From positions 313,001 through 377,000 of the forward strand of contig NZ_FNES01000004.1 of NCBI RefSeq assembly GCF_900100195.1: 64,000 nt of DNA. The letters run 5' to 3'. The stretch is from Billgrantia gudaonensis. Lineage in GTDB: Bacteria > Pseudomonadota > Gammaproteobacteria > Pseudomonadales > Halomonadaceae. The stretch's first letter is position 1. Every line of letters starts with the position of its first letter. Of this stretch, positions 1-10,038 are shown piece by piece. The notes below the pieces were generated by a model. That model ran no database searches and was not told the origin of the DNA. It saw only the letters and a list, made by a program, of their open reading frames with translations. A program made the position numbers and the translations under genes.

Positions 1-258
1 GCCTGGTCGCAGGATGGCGTGCTTTACGCCCAGTCGTTTCCCCGGCTGGAAGAAAACCGAGGCAGCGTCGAGCCGATCCTCGAGGCCATCCAGGTGGTCA
101 GTCAGGCCTTCGGCGACGACCAGCCACCGGTCGATTACGCTCGGCTCCGCCAGGCCGTGGAGCAGCCCGATGGCCAGCTGATCTCGCTGCTGCGCAGTGC
201 CGAGCCGGCCCCCGAACCGGTGACGCTGTACGACGAGTTGGTGTTGGGCCAACGCTGA
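1..258 (+). CDS. L,D-transpeptidase (ErfK/YbiS type), C-terminal fragment
   Basis: The frame is open from the first base to a TGA at 256-258, giving the last 85 residues of a protein that begins outside the window. The start of the fragment (G-V-L-Y-A-Q-S-F-P-R-L) resembles the segment after the catalytic domain of periplasmic ErfK/YbiS L,D-transpeptidases, which usually reads like G-x-L-Y-x-E-x-H-P-P-L. The catalytic HxnSHGC region is not in the window, so the call rests on this tail and on context. The next gene encodes an Lpp/OprI-like lipoprotein with a C-terminal lysine. In Pseudomonas an ErfK-type gene also neighbours oprI, and such enzymes attach the lipoprotein to peptidoglycan. Confidence 0.55.
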   Translation, partial: AWSQDGVLYAQSFPRLEENRGSVEPILEAIQVVSQAFGDDQPPVDYARLRQAVEQPDGQLISLLRSAEPAPEPVTLYDELVLGQR

Positions 259-262
259 GACG

Positions 263-286
263 AAAAAACCCCGCCGTAGCGGGGTT
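263..286 (-). terminator. Rho-independent terminator of the lipoprotein gene
   Basis: AACCCCGC (267-274) and GCGGGGTT (279-286) form an 8-bp stem around a CGTA loop. Read on the minus strand, the stem is followed by a run of six T (263-268 on the plus strand are A), as expected for termination of the lipoprotein gene. It may also stop the converging plus-strand gene, but that side has no T-run. Confidence 0.85.
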
Positions 287-302
287 CTAGGTCCTGCCAT
301 GA

Positions 303-324
303 GCCCTTCCCGACCGGGAAGGGC
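303..324. terminator. Hairpin downstream of the lipoprotein stop
   Basis: GCCCTTCCC (303-311) pairs perfectly with GGGAAGGGC (316-324) around a four-base loop. It lies 17 bases past the lipoprotein stop codon and before the canonical terminator. It has no T-run, so it may act as a 3' stabilising hairpin of an abundant lipoprotein mRNA rather than as a terminator. Confidence 0.5.
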
Positions 325-340
325 CAGCGTTCCGGCAGAA

Positions 341-604
341 TTACTTCTGCATGGAGCGCTCGAACATGCGATCCATCTCCTCACGGTTCTGCTCGGACAT
401 CTGCAGAGCCGATTGAGCATCGCGCTGCGCCTGGTTGGCGGTGTTCTGGGCCTGGACGGCAATGCTGCGTGCTTCGGCAGCGTCGGCCTGTGCGGCTTCA
501 GCGGTCTGACGAACGTCTTCCAGATCACTGGTGGAAGCACAGCCGGCCAGAATCGCCAGAGAGGCGGCAGCGGCAGACAGCTTCAGAGTGGTCTTCAGAG
601 TCAT
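341..604 (-). CDS. Lpp/OprI-like alanine-zipper outer-membrane lipoprotein
   Basis: This encodes a small (87 aa) lipoprotein that anchors the outer membrane to peptidoglycan. The signal peptide ends in the lipobox L-A-G-C, with the lipidated cysteine at residue 22. The mature part is one long helix rich in alanine, glutamine and acidic residues in heptads (about residues 27-80), the alanine-zipper pattern of OprI. The last residue is lysine (after R-S-M-Q), matching the lysine that Lpp-type proteins use for covalent attachment to meso-DAP. The ATG at 604 is chosen because AAGGAG lies 5-6 bases upstream; longer in-frame extensions have no lipoprotein signal. A perfect TATAAT lies about 130 bp upstream. 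L,D-transpeptidase genes lie on both sides, and these enzymes perform the attachment. Confidence 0.85.
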   Translation of the reverse strand: MTLKTTLKLSAAAASLAILAGCASTSDLEDVRQTAEAAQADAAEARSIAVQAQNTANQAQRDAQSALQMSEQNREEMDRMFERSMQK

Positions 605-735
605 GATGTTCTCCTTGAGTCTTCCTTGGTACTGCACGTCAGTGCAGCGGTGTTGATGAAGCCTGAGGTCAGGCGTCCTGCTCATGCAGGTTCTTGCAGC
701 GACTGCTGCCAAGCACAGGAGTCAAACGCTGTTTT

Positions 736-741
736 ATTATA
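736..741 (-). promoter_or_regulatory. -10 box of the lipoprotein promoter
   Basis: A perfect TATAAT on the minus strand, 132-137 bases upstream of the lipoprotein ATG. No good -35 hexamer is visible at 16-18 bp, so only the -10 is claimed. Confidence 0.55.
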
Positions 742-791
742 GCCAACGGCGCTTGTCCATAGCTTGAAACGTCCCTTGCGTCATTTGAAGA

Positions 792-1406
792 CTAGCGGAT
801 CACGACGCGAGTGCCAATGTCGATCAAGCTTTCGAGTCGTTCGATCTGCGCATTGGTCACCGCCACGCAGCCCTGAGTCCAGTGATAGCTGGCGTGGATG
901 TCGGGGTCTGCACCGCCGAGGCCATGAATGCCGATATAGCCGCCCAGCACCGTTTCCTGCGGCGGGTGGCCGTAACGTTTGTAATAAGTGAAATAGTCGT
1001 CGTAGTCTCGCTCCGTATAGATGCCAGACTTCAATGCCATGCGCGCATGGGCCGGCGTCGGGTAGTCGAGGCCGATGAAGATGTGCCACTGGCTCTCGCG
1101 ATTGAAGCGGTTGACGCGAAATTCGCCCATCGGGGTCGCCTTGTCGCCGCGCTGCCGCGCGGTGCGCGCGCCGCCTCGCCCCAGGGATACCGGGGAGAAA
1201 CGTTCGACCTGTCGATTGCCGCGGTAAACGGTCAAGCTGGCCTCGCCATCGTCGATCAACACCCAAAGCTCGTCGTCATGGCGCGGCACGTTGGCCTTGG
1301 CCAGCAGTGACTCGATGAGATCGGCCTCAGCCGCATGGCTGGCGAAAGGCAGCAACGGCGACAGCATGGCCAGGGTGGAGAAACGGCGACGGGAAAGCAG
1401 GGACAT
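792..1406 (-). CDS. L,D-transpeptidase family protein (YkuD domain)
   Basis: Predicted periplasmic YkuD-fold enzyme of 204 aa that would form 3-3 cross-links or process peptidoglycan. The YkuD core spans about residues 45-203 and carries the family signature: I-H-G at 160-162 with H161, and S/T-Q-G-C-V ending at the nucleophile C180. The N-terminus has S-R-R-R-F (5-9) before a hydrophobic stretch ending A-S-H-A. This looks like a twin-arginine signal, so Tat export is possible. The protein is much shorter than LysM-containing ErfK enzymes and resembles stand-alone YafK/murein L,D-transpeptidases. It is monocistronic with its own promoter at 1447-1475. What it cross-links cannot be read from sequence. 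Confidence 0.85.
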   Translation of the reverse strand: MSLLSRRRFSTLAMLSPLLPFASHAAEADLIESLLAKANVPRHDDELWVLIDDGEASLTVYRGNRQVERFSPVSLGRGGARTARQRGDKATPMGEFRVNRFNRESQWHIFIGLDYPTPAHARMALKSGIYTERDYDDYFTYYKRYGHPPQETVLGGYIGIHGLGGADPDIHASYHWTQGCVAVTNAQIERLESLIDIGTRVVIR

Positions 1407-1446
1407 CGATCACTCACTGACGGAAAGGCTGAGTAGAAGCAGGGCC

Positions 1447-1475
1447 GTTATACCGCATCTCTTCCCCATTGTCAG
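1447..1475 (-). promoter_or_regulatory. Promoter of the YkuD gene
   Basis: On the minus strand CTGACA (1475-1470) is followed after 17 bp by TATAAC (1452-1447), a near-consensus sigma-70 promoter about 41 bp upstream of the ATG at 1406. Confidence 0.6.
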
Positions 1476-1559
1476 CGCCGAACGCCCCTCCCCGTTCAAG
1501 CCCTCCGCGAACGCGCTGCCCCGGCGCACCGAGGCGGCGTGTTCGAGACGTCTTCGTCG

Positions 1560-2018
1560 TCAGGGCTGGGGATAGACCGTAAAGATGCTTTGCAACTTGT
1601 CCTTCTTGCCGTAGATATGAACCGTGGTCTCATCGAAGGGGAAGTGCTCAAGGTACCGACTGTGGCCGTTGAAGCGCGGCTTGTGGGCGTTGATCAGGGC
1701 CGCGGCAAGCCGCTCACGGTTGGCCTGACCACACAGTCCCATCGAGACCCAGAGCTCCTCGCCGGGAGACAGGTAGCCCCGCCAACGGTCGAGTTGCTCG
1801 TTGTGCTCCACGCCATAGCGTGCGCTGCGATGCTCGCCCACGTAGAGCAGCTCCTGCACGCGCATCTCCCCGGTCTCCGGATCACGGGCGGCACGGAATA
1901 CGCAGTAGATGCCCGACTCGTCAGGCACGTCGTGAAGCTGATCCCCCGTCCAGTACCCCAGCATCTTGGGCGACAGCAAGCCGCTCGAGGTGGGACTCAT
2001 CATGAAATGTTCCGGCAT
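1560..2018 (-). CDS. Hypothetical protein with GIY-YIG-like fold, catalytic Glu apparently lost
   Basis: This 152-aa protein is not recognised as a named family. The sequence G-I-Y (residues 36-38) followed about 20 residues later by L-L-Y-V-G matches the two-strand core of GIY-YIG nucleases. A later A-A-A-L-I-N-A-H-K-P-R-F-N resembles the UvrC helix E-N-N-L-I-K-L-Y-R-P-R-Y-N, but the position of the metal-binding glutamate is alanine. It may therefore be a non-catalytic GIY-YIG relative, though the alignment is by eye. The ATG is preceded by GGAG at good spacing. It follows the next gene upstream by 45 bp on the same strand, so it probably shares that gene's FNR-type promoter. Confidence 0.5.
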   Translation of the reverse strand: MPEHFMMSPTSSGLLSPKMLGYWTGDQLHDVPDESGIYCVFRAARDPETGEMRVQELLYVGEHRSARYGVEHNEQLDRWRGYLSPGEELWVSMGLCGQANRERLAAALINAHKPRFNGHSRYLEHFPFDETTVHIYGKKDKLQSIFTVYPQP

Positions 2019-2063
2019 GGCGCTCTCCTCGATGATGTGGATGGCGAGACGATCACTGCTGGC

Positions 2064-2528
2064 TCAATAGGCTTCGAGTCGCTGCATGTCGCGCGCCAGG
2101 CGCCGCACTTCGGCTTCTTGCCCCTGAGCCAGGGACTCGAAGAACTGGCGCTCGTCCTGCCCGGTCGCGAGTTCGCTGCGCTGAGCGTAGAGATCCTGCA
2201 GCGTACGATGGGCGGTCAAGGCGGTGGCCAGCACGCTCTGCACGCTATCGCAGTCGATGCTCGACGGGAGCCGCTCCAGCACGGGCGCATGGGAAAAATC
2301 ATGGGGATCGTCGAACCAAGTATCAAGGACCCCGCGATGATCGCCGCCTTCGGCGAGATAGCCTTCCAGATCCGCCTGCAGCTTACGCTCGTGCTCGGCC
2401 AGGTAGTCGAGTGCCATGCTTACCCGCTCGGCGACCTCGCCCTTCGCCAGCCCGGCGTAGCGGTCGGCGAGCTGGGCATGATAGCGAGCGGCCCAGGCCA
2501 CCAGTTCCTTGACTTGATGAAAGCGCAT
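2064..2528 (-). CDS. Hypothetical all-helical (ferritin-like?) protein behind an FNR promoter
   Basis: This 154-aa protein is nearly all predicted helix, with no signal peptide or membrane segment. It has helical stretches with D-Y-L-A-E-H-E-R (about residues 41-48) and a C-terminal helix F-F-E-S-L-A-Q-G-Q-E-A-E. The Glu/His spacing recalls ferritin-like or rubrerythrin-like four-helix bundles, but a full set of E-x-x-H iron ligands is not obvious, so the family call is tentative. The ATG at 2528 is preceded by a GGAGGAA-like Shine-Dalgarno. It is the first gene of a two-gene unit, and the promoter at 2582-2622 carries a perfect FNR/ANR box at the activating position, pointing to a role in low oxygen. 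Function is unknown. Confidence 0.55.
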   Translation of the reverse strand: MRFHQVKELVAWAARYHAQLADRYAGLAKGEVAERVSMALDYLAEHERKLQADLEGYLAEGGDHRGVLDTWFDDPHDFSHAPVLERLPSSIDCDSVQSVLATALTAHRTLQDLYAQRSELATGQDERQFFESLAQGQEAEVRRLARDMQRLEAY

Positions 2529-2581
2529 GCACAGTTCCTCCTTGCCCTGCCGCCGCGGCCATTCCGGCGGCCTTTGCCTTC

Positions 2582-2622
2582 ATCCTAGCCAAGACGCACC
2601 AAAACCGCTTGATGCACATCAA
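2582..2622 (-). promoter_or_regulatory. Class II FNR/ANR-dependent promoter
   Basis: TTGAT-GCAC-ATCAA at 2609-2622 matches the FNR/ANR consensus TTGAT-N4-ATCAA perfectly. On the minus strand a -10 TAGGAT occupies 2587-2582, placing the start site near 2575. The box centre (2615.5) is then at about -40.5, the class II activator position. The leader to the ATG at 2528 would be about 47 bases. Confidence 0.75.
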
Positions 2623-2709
2623 CACGAGCGTCCATGCCCGCCATCATCAGCGGCCGGAACCCACGAAGCCATGCGCATGGGGGCCGACGCCGGTCAACGC
2701 GCCGCCGCG

Positions 2710-3170
2710 TCACCACTCCGCGCTGGTTTCACGCAGAGAGGCGATCTCGCTCTTGGCCTGCGCCAGACAGTCACGGAGCTCCTCGGCCAGCGCGGCAGCG
2801 CTGCCCACCGCGATCATGCCCGGTGCGGTGGCAGGCATGCGGCGTGCCACGCCATCCGGCTCGTGCAAGGCCGCGAGCCTGGGCAACAGCCAGGCCAGCC
2901 AGCTATCGTCGCGAAGAGCCAATTCGCGCAAACGCTGCAGTTCGGCAATGCCGGCAACCTCGGCGCCGAGCAGCTCGCGCCAGTCATGCCGTTCGAGATG
3001 GGCGTGCTCTGTCACCTCGCGCAGCAGCGACTCCAGCGCCAGTTCGACCAAGGCCAGGGCGCCCTCCTCCGCGGCCATGCGCCGAGCCTCGGCGTGCTCG
3101 TCGTCACCCGGGTCCACGTCGAGCAGCAACTCGGCCTGGTACAGCAGTTGATTGGTGCGTCCTCGCGGGG

Positions 3171-3174
<4 letters not shown>
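2710..3174 (-). CDS. DUF6586 family protein
   Basis: A protein of 154 residues, helical and acidic, with no signal peptide. The GTG at 3174-3172 is chosen because it overlaps the topA stop (GTGA), making translational coupling likely. Upstream in-frame codons lie inside topA. From there the protein begins [15 protein letters not shown], the usual start of the small proteins encoded just downstream of topA in Pseudomonas and Halomonas (DUF6586). No catalytic motif is visible and the function is unknown. The overlap suggests stoichiometric production with topoisomerase I, but this does not prove a partnership. Confidence 0.7.
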
Positions 3175-5798
<2,624 letters not shown>

Positions 5799-5817
5799 AG
5801 TGCTCCACTTTGTGCAG

Positions 5818-5839
5818 GGCGGGACCCACGGATCCCGCC
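5818..5839 (-). promoter_or_regulatory. Hairpin in the topA 5' leader
   Basis: GGCGGGA (5818-5824) and TCCCGCC (5833-5839) are perfect inverted arms around an 8-base loop, 20-41 bases upstream of the topA ATG. Its role is unknown. It could influence translation initiation or be the remains of an upstream terminator. Confidence 0.35.
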
Positions 5840-5934
5840 TGACGGTTTACGCTCGCGCTTCCTGACGAACGCTGCCTGCAGGGTGAAAAATCCGCTTACC
5901 CTACCCCAGGCATCGGCTCAGTGCCAGTCGCGGC

Positions 5935-6136
5935 CGACGCAGTAGAGGGCAATCTCGGGTGAACACGACGAGAGGCGCCGGGCACAGCTCGAAGAGGAGG
6001 TCCGTTGCCATGGATGACAAAAGCAGCGCCCAGTAACCGGTTCACACAGCGCCTCGTCGACGATCCGGCGCCCCGGAGCAGTCACCGGTCAGCACCGAGT
6101 CAACTCGCCTGACTGCGATAGCCCTGCGACGCAGTA
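5935..6136 (-). mobile_element. MITE-like element, copy A (182 bp) with 10-bp target duplication
   Basis: The element occupies 5945-6126 in the topA upstream region and is homologous to copy B at 29768-30014 (opposite orientation). Shared blocks, read on the minus strand, include CAGGGCTATCGCAGT at one end, AGTTGACTCGGTGCTGA, GAGGCGCTGTG, CATCCATGGC, CTCCTCTTCGA and CTCGTCGTGTTCA near the other end. The ends are related inverted repeats (GAGGGCAATCTC at 5945-5956, GCGATAGCCCTG at 6115-6126). The decamer CGACGCAGTA occurs immediately on both sides (5935-5944 and 6127-6136), a perfect target-site duplication. There is no coding capacity, so it must be non-autonomous. The mobilising transposase is unknown; a 10-bp duplication would suit some IS4-type enzymes, but that is a guess. 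Confidence 0.85.
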
Positions 6137-6193
6137 TCGGAGAGCCTAGACCGCACGCCCGGGCCGCCGCAAGCACCCGCCGGTCAATGCAGA

Positions 6194-6223
6194 GCGCCCC
6201 CTCCCGGCGCCGGGAGGGGGCGC
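6194..6223. terminator. 30-bp perfect palindrome downstream of the DUF3141 gene
   Basis: Positions 6194-6208 and 6209-6223 are exact reverse complements (arm GCGCCCCCTCCCGGC), starting 18 bases beyond the stop of the minus-strand DUF3141 gene. It is a very stable GC hairpin or cruciform without a T-run. The likely role is a 3' end stabiliser or a weak terminator. Confidence 0.55.
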
Positions 6224-6241
6224 GATGGCCAGCGGGGCTCA

Positions 6242-8644
6242 TCAGCGCTTGCGTGGTCGGCGCCGGGTCGGCGGCTTGCGCGCCTCGCTGACGGCCTCCT
6301 CGTCTTCGGCACTCTCCGCCCTTCCTTCGGCGACCGGCACCCTCCATTGATCGAGCAGACGCTCGACTTCGCCTCGAGCCACGATCTGGGCGCGGGCGCC
6401 GCTCTCGAGTTCGCCGTGCACCTCGGCCAGGGCTTCCGGGCACTCGCGAGGTGCGGCTGACTCGAGCGCCTGCAAGAACAGGGCCTTGATGTGGTCGTAA
6501 CGACGGCGCGCGTGCTCCGACAGACCACCGCTGGCGGCGAGGACGTGATCGATGTGTGCCAGATGGCCCTCGATCGCCTCGACGCTGTCACCGCGCAGCA
6601 GTGCAGGAATGGCGGCCAGTGCCGCTTCGCGGTAGTGCTTGAGAATGAAGAACTGTTCGCGCACCAACCCCTTGAAGTCGGCCAGGGTACTGCCGGGTTC
6701 CAGCTCGGCACGCGAGGCCCGCAGACGCTTGAAGTTGCGCTCGTCGGTGGTGGGCGAGCCCCCCAGCACATGAATCACCGAGCGCATCACCGCTGCATGG
6801 CTGCCCCCCTTGGCAATGCGCCCCTCGAGCTCGGCATGACGCTGTTCGAGGAAACGCAGGTGTTCCGGCTCGCGGCCCGGTCGGCGACGCTGCGCATAGG
6901 CATCGCCATAAAGTCCCACCATGGCCTGCAGCAGCGGCTGACCGTAGACATGCAGGAAGAGGTGCTCGGTACTCTGATCGCGCAATACTCGCCAGGCATC
7001 GAGGTTTCGAGAGACCTGGTTCGAAGCGGCGCGTTCGAAGACGCGAAACGGGTTGTCTTCTGCCACCGGATGGCGGTCCTGGCGGACCCAGTCGGCCAAT
7101 ACCGGCAGCGGCACCGACAGCGGATTGCGATCGGAGAGCAGCTTGTAGCCCAGCCGGATGGGATGCATGCGGCGAATCCAGCGCGAGGCCTCCGGCGTCA
7201 TCACCGCCCGTATCCAGGGTTGGACGAAGAGCCGATAGATGCCCATGTTGATCTGCGAAACCCGCGCCACCGTGGCGAACCGGGTATCGTCGTCGTCGCG
7301 ATGCTGGATTTCGCGATTGAGCCCTTCGATGGAACGCGGCTTGAACTCCAGCAGGTAGTCGCGCTCGATGAGATCGGCGTCGCTGCGCTCGGCGGCACTC
7401 GACACCGTGGTTTCGTAGAGCCCGGGCGGCAGAACGTCGATGTAGTCGATGTTGGCCGTGAACTCGGTGTGCTCCTTGCGCGACACGCTGCCCGACACGA
7501 AGATGCCCAGATGGCCAGTGGTATCGTGCACGCAGTAGACGATGGTCTGCCCACTGGCAATGACGTCGTCGGCATCTTCGTAGAGGTCGCGAATCCAGCC
7601 CAGCGCCTGGGGCGGAGGCGTGATGTCGTCGCCTCGAGAGCAGAACACCACCACCGGTGAGCGCACGTTGCGCAGATCGATGCGCCGGCCATCCGAGGTC
7701 ACCAGTTGGGCCGTGGAGAGACGGTTGCCGATGAACAGGTTGTCGACGATGTACTGAATCTCTTCGCCGCCGAGCACCACGTGGCCGCCCCACCAGCGCT
7801 CGAAATCGAGGTAGCGCTCGGCCTCGCTGTCCACCTGGGCGTAGAGTCGATACTGCTTGTCCCACCAGGTATTGGCCGGGTTCAGGCGCTCGAAGTTCTG
7901 TACCAGCCAGGCGCCATCGAAGAGCCCGCTGCCGATGTCACTGACCAGAGCGGTGAGCCAGCTGCCACCGGTCACACCGCCGGAGTAGCGCATCGGTGCA
8001 TGCCCGCGTTCCCCCGCCCAGTAGGAGAGCGGCGCCCCAGCGATCAGGATGGGGCCGAATGCCTCCGGCTCCAGGGCGGCGGCCATCATGATCTGCCAGC
8101 CTGCCTGGCAGTTGCCCACCACCATGGGCTTCTCGGAGCTCTCGGGATGACTGGCCACGACGTGGCGCAGGAAGGCGATTTCCGCCTCCACGACGTCCTC
8201 CACCGTCTGGCCCGGCTCGGGGAACGGCAGAAAGCCGATGAAATAGCAGGGATGCCCAGCTCGCAGTGCGACGCCGACTTCGCTGTCCGGCTTGAAGCCG
8301 CCGATGCCGGGACCGTGGCCGGCACGCGGGTCCACGACCACGAAGGGCCTGGCCTGCAGGTCGACCTCCACGCCCTCGGGCGGCAGGATGCGCAGCAGCT
8401 CGTAGTTGACCGGCCGCGGCAGTTGGCGGCCGTCCATCACCACCTCGGCCTCGAAACCGAGGACGTTGGGCTTGGTCTTCTCGATGTGCTCCAGGTACTG
8501 GTTGCCGCGCTGGCGCATCACGTCCATGTAGAGCACGCTGCGTTCGACGGCATCTCGCCAGTAGTCGAAGGCGGCGCGGCCGAAACCGAACGGATCCAGA
8601 AACGGCAGTGCCTGGGCAGGCGGTATCGGCATCAGGGGATTCAT
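6242..8644 (-). CDS. DUF3141 protein, PHA-synthase-like alpha/beta hydrolase
   Basis: This 800-aa cytoplasmic protein matches the DUF3141 family, relatives of poly(3-hydroxyalkanoate) synthases. The N-terminal half is an alpha/beta-hydrolase domain with the elbow V-V-G-N-C-Q-A-G-W (nucleophile near residue 179). Cysteine replaces the usual serine, as in the PhaC lipase box. A downstream histidine is present in H-D-T-T-G-H-L-G-I-F. The C-terminal half is helical and charged, ends in a run of R, P and K, and has no recognised domain. The ATG at 8644 is preferred to one four codons upstream because GGAG lies six bases before it. The gene stands alone, with a palindrome 64-84 bp upstream that may be its operator. 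Substrate unknown. Confidence 0.75.
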   Translation of the reverse strand: MNPLMPIPPAQALPFLDPFGFGRAAFDYWRDAVERSVLYMDVMRQRGNQYLEHIEKTKPNVLGFEAEVVMDGRQLPRPVNYELLRILPPEGVEVDLQARPFVVVDPRAGHGPGIGGFKPDSEVGVALRAGHPCYFIGFLPFPEPGQTVEDVVEAEIAFLRHVVASHPESSEKPMVVGNCQAGWQIMMAAALEPEAFGPILIAGAPLSYWAGERGHAPMRYSGGVTGGSWLTALVSDIGSGLFDGAWLVQNFERLNPANTWWDKQYRLYAQVDSEAERYLDFERWWGGHVVLGGEEIQYIVDNLFIGNRLSTAQLVTSDGRRIDLRNVRSPVVVFCSRGDDITPPPQALGWIRDLYEDADDVIASGQTIVYCVHDTTGHLGIFVSGSVSRKEHTEFTANIDYIDVLPPGLYETTVSSAAERSDADLIERDYLLEFKPRSIEGLNREIQHRDDDDTRFATVARVSQINMGIYRLFVQPWIRAVMTPEASRWIRRMHPIRLGYKLLSDRNPLSVPLPVLADWVRQDRHPVAEDNPFRVFERAASNQVSRNLDAWRVLRDQSTEHLFLHVYGQPLLQAMVGLYGDAYAQRRRPGREPEHLRFLEQRHAELEGRIAKGGSHAAVMRSVIHVLGGSPTTDERNFKRLRASRAELEPGSTLADFKGLVREQFFILKHYREAALAAIPALLRGDSVEAIEGHLAHIDHVLAASGGLSEHARRRYDHIKALFLQALESAAPRECPEALAEVHGELESGARAQIVARGEVERLLDQWRVPVAEGRAESAEDEEAVSEARKPPTRRRPRKR

Positions 8645-8707
8645 GTTCGACTCCATGGTTCAAGGCTCCATGGCTCGTCGGTGGCGCGGAAGTCCGCCGA
8701 CGAGTGG

Positions 8708-8728
8708 GAATGTTGCATTGCAACATTC
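8708..8728. promoter_or_regulatory. 21-bp palindromic operator upstream of the DUF3141 gene
   Basis: GAATGTTGCA and TGCAACATTC form perfect 10-bp arms around one central T. The site is 64-84 bp upstream of the DUF3141 ATG, a position fit for repressor binding over the promoter. Its TTGCATTGCAA core recalls TGC/GCA-type sites bound by PHA-sensing repressors, but that link is only an inference. The remaining DNA to lipA (8729-8982) holds a T8 run near 8773 and a weak GATTGA/TCAATC pair at 8895-8924; no clear lipA promoter was found. Confidence 0.6.
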
Positions 8729-8982
8729 TCAGGATACGCCCTCTCCGTCGGGTTCGCAGCCCCCTGACATCGATTTTTTTTCATGGCGCTGCATTTTCCT
8801 GCGCATGACACGGCTTCGTGCTCGCCCATTCACGACGCGCCGCGCCCTTGCCTGGCGCGGCAAGCCCCTGTGCCGCCCAGCGGCGAATGTGGTAGATTGA
8901 CGGCCTGCGACCAACGTATCAATCGGCCCACCGTGCCCGCTGCGGCATGGTCCGGCAAACGCCGAGTGGAGAGGCTCACCCT

Positions 8983-10038
8983 ATGAGCGAGGACACCGAA
9001 AAGCGCATCCCCAGCGGCGAAAAGTTCCGCACCGAACACGGCTTTTCCGCCATCAAGGATGGCATCAAGCAGGGCAAGCCATCGGCCGGGGGCAGCGGAG
9101 AACCGGGGCGCAAGCCCAAGTGGCTGCGCGCCCAGATTCCCGGTGGCGAGCGTTTCGAGGCGGTCAAGCGCAACGTCAAGGAGCATCGCCTGAGCACGGT
9201 GTGCGCCGAGTCCCACTGCCCCAACATGGGCGAATGCTGGAGCAACGGCACCGCCACCATCATGCTGATGGGCTCGGTATGCACCCGCGCCTGCCGCTTT
9301 TGTGCCGTGGATACCGGCAATCCCGGCGGCTGGCTGGATGCCGAAGAGCCGGCCAATACCGCCGAGTCGGTGGAGCTGATGGGGCTGCGCTACGTGGTCC
9401 TCACGTCGGTGGACCGTGACGATCTCGACGACGGCGGCGCCGGTCACTATGCCGACTGCATCCGCGCCATCAAGGCCAATACCCCCCACGTGGTCGTGGA
9501 AGCGCTGACTCCCGATTTCGACGGCGACCCGGCCGCCATCGAGCGGGTGGTGGACTCCGGCCTGGAGGTGTTCGCACAGAACGTCGAGACCGTGGAGCGC
9601 CTGACGCGCCGGGTGCGCGACCCACGGGCCGGCTATCGCAAGACCCTCGACGTACTCGCCCACGCCAAGGCCTACAAGCCCGCGGTGTTGACCAAGACCA
9701 GCCTGATGCTGGGTCTCGGCGAGAGCGATGAGGAGATACTGGCCACCTTCGACGACCTGCGTGCCATCGGCGTGGATATCGTCACCCTCGGCCAGTACCT
9801 GCGCCCCACCCGCAACCACCTCCCGGTGGAACGCTGGGTCAGCCCCGAGGAGTTCGAACGCTATCGCCAGCTCGGCCTGGAGAAAGGGTTCATGGAGGTC
9901 GCCTCGGGGCCGTTGGTACGCTCCAGCTATCGCGCCGACCGGGTGTTCGAGAAGAACAACCTGGGCCTGGCCGCTCCCGCCGAGATACCGGGCCAGGCGC
10001 CGGACCCGAACCGCATCGACGCCATCAACGTGGGCTGA
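8983..10038 (+). CDS. lipA: Lipoyl synthase (radical SAM)
   Basis: The protein inserts two sulfurs into protein-bound octanoyl groups, making lipoyl cofactors for the 2-oxoacid dehydrogenases and the glycine cleavage system. It is 351 aa, a normal length. The radical SAM cluster motif is C-T-R-A-C-R-F-C, and the second (auxiliary) cluster is bound by [12 protein letters not shown] just before it. The C-terminal R-S-S-Y-R motif carries the serine that ligates the auxiliary cluster. The ATG at 8983 is preceded by GGAGAGG, whereas an ATG 12 codons upstream has no Shine-Dalgarno. Unlike the usual lipB-lipA order on one strand, lipA here faces lipB and the two coding regions overlap by 14 bp at their 3' ends. 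Confidence 0.95.
   Translation: MSEDTEKRIPSGEKFRTEHGFSAIKDGIKQGKPSAGGSGEPGRKPKWLRAQIPGGERFEAVKRNVKEHRLSTVCAESHCPNMGECWSNGTATIMLMGSVCTRACRFCAVDTGNPGGWLDAEEPANTAESVELMGLRYVVLTSVDRDDLDDGGAGHYADCIRAIKANTPHVVVEALTPDFDGDPAAIERVVDSGLEVFAQNVETVERLTRRVRDPRAGYRKTLDVLAHAKAYKPAVLTKTSLMLGLGESDEEILATFDDLRAIGVDIVTLGQYLRPTRNHLPVERWVSPEEFERYRQLGLEKGFMEVASGPLVRSSYRADRVFEKNNLGLAAPAEIPGQAPDPNRIDAINVG

Noticed and set aside
6042..6443. A minus-strand coding frame in the topA/DUF3141 gap
   Set aside because: It runs through the MITE-like element and the 3' end of the DUF3141 gene in another frame; arginine-rich artefact.
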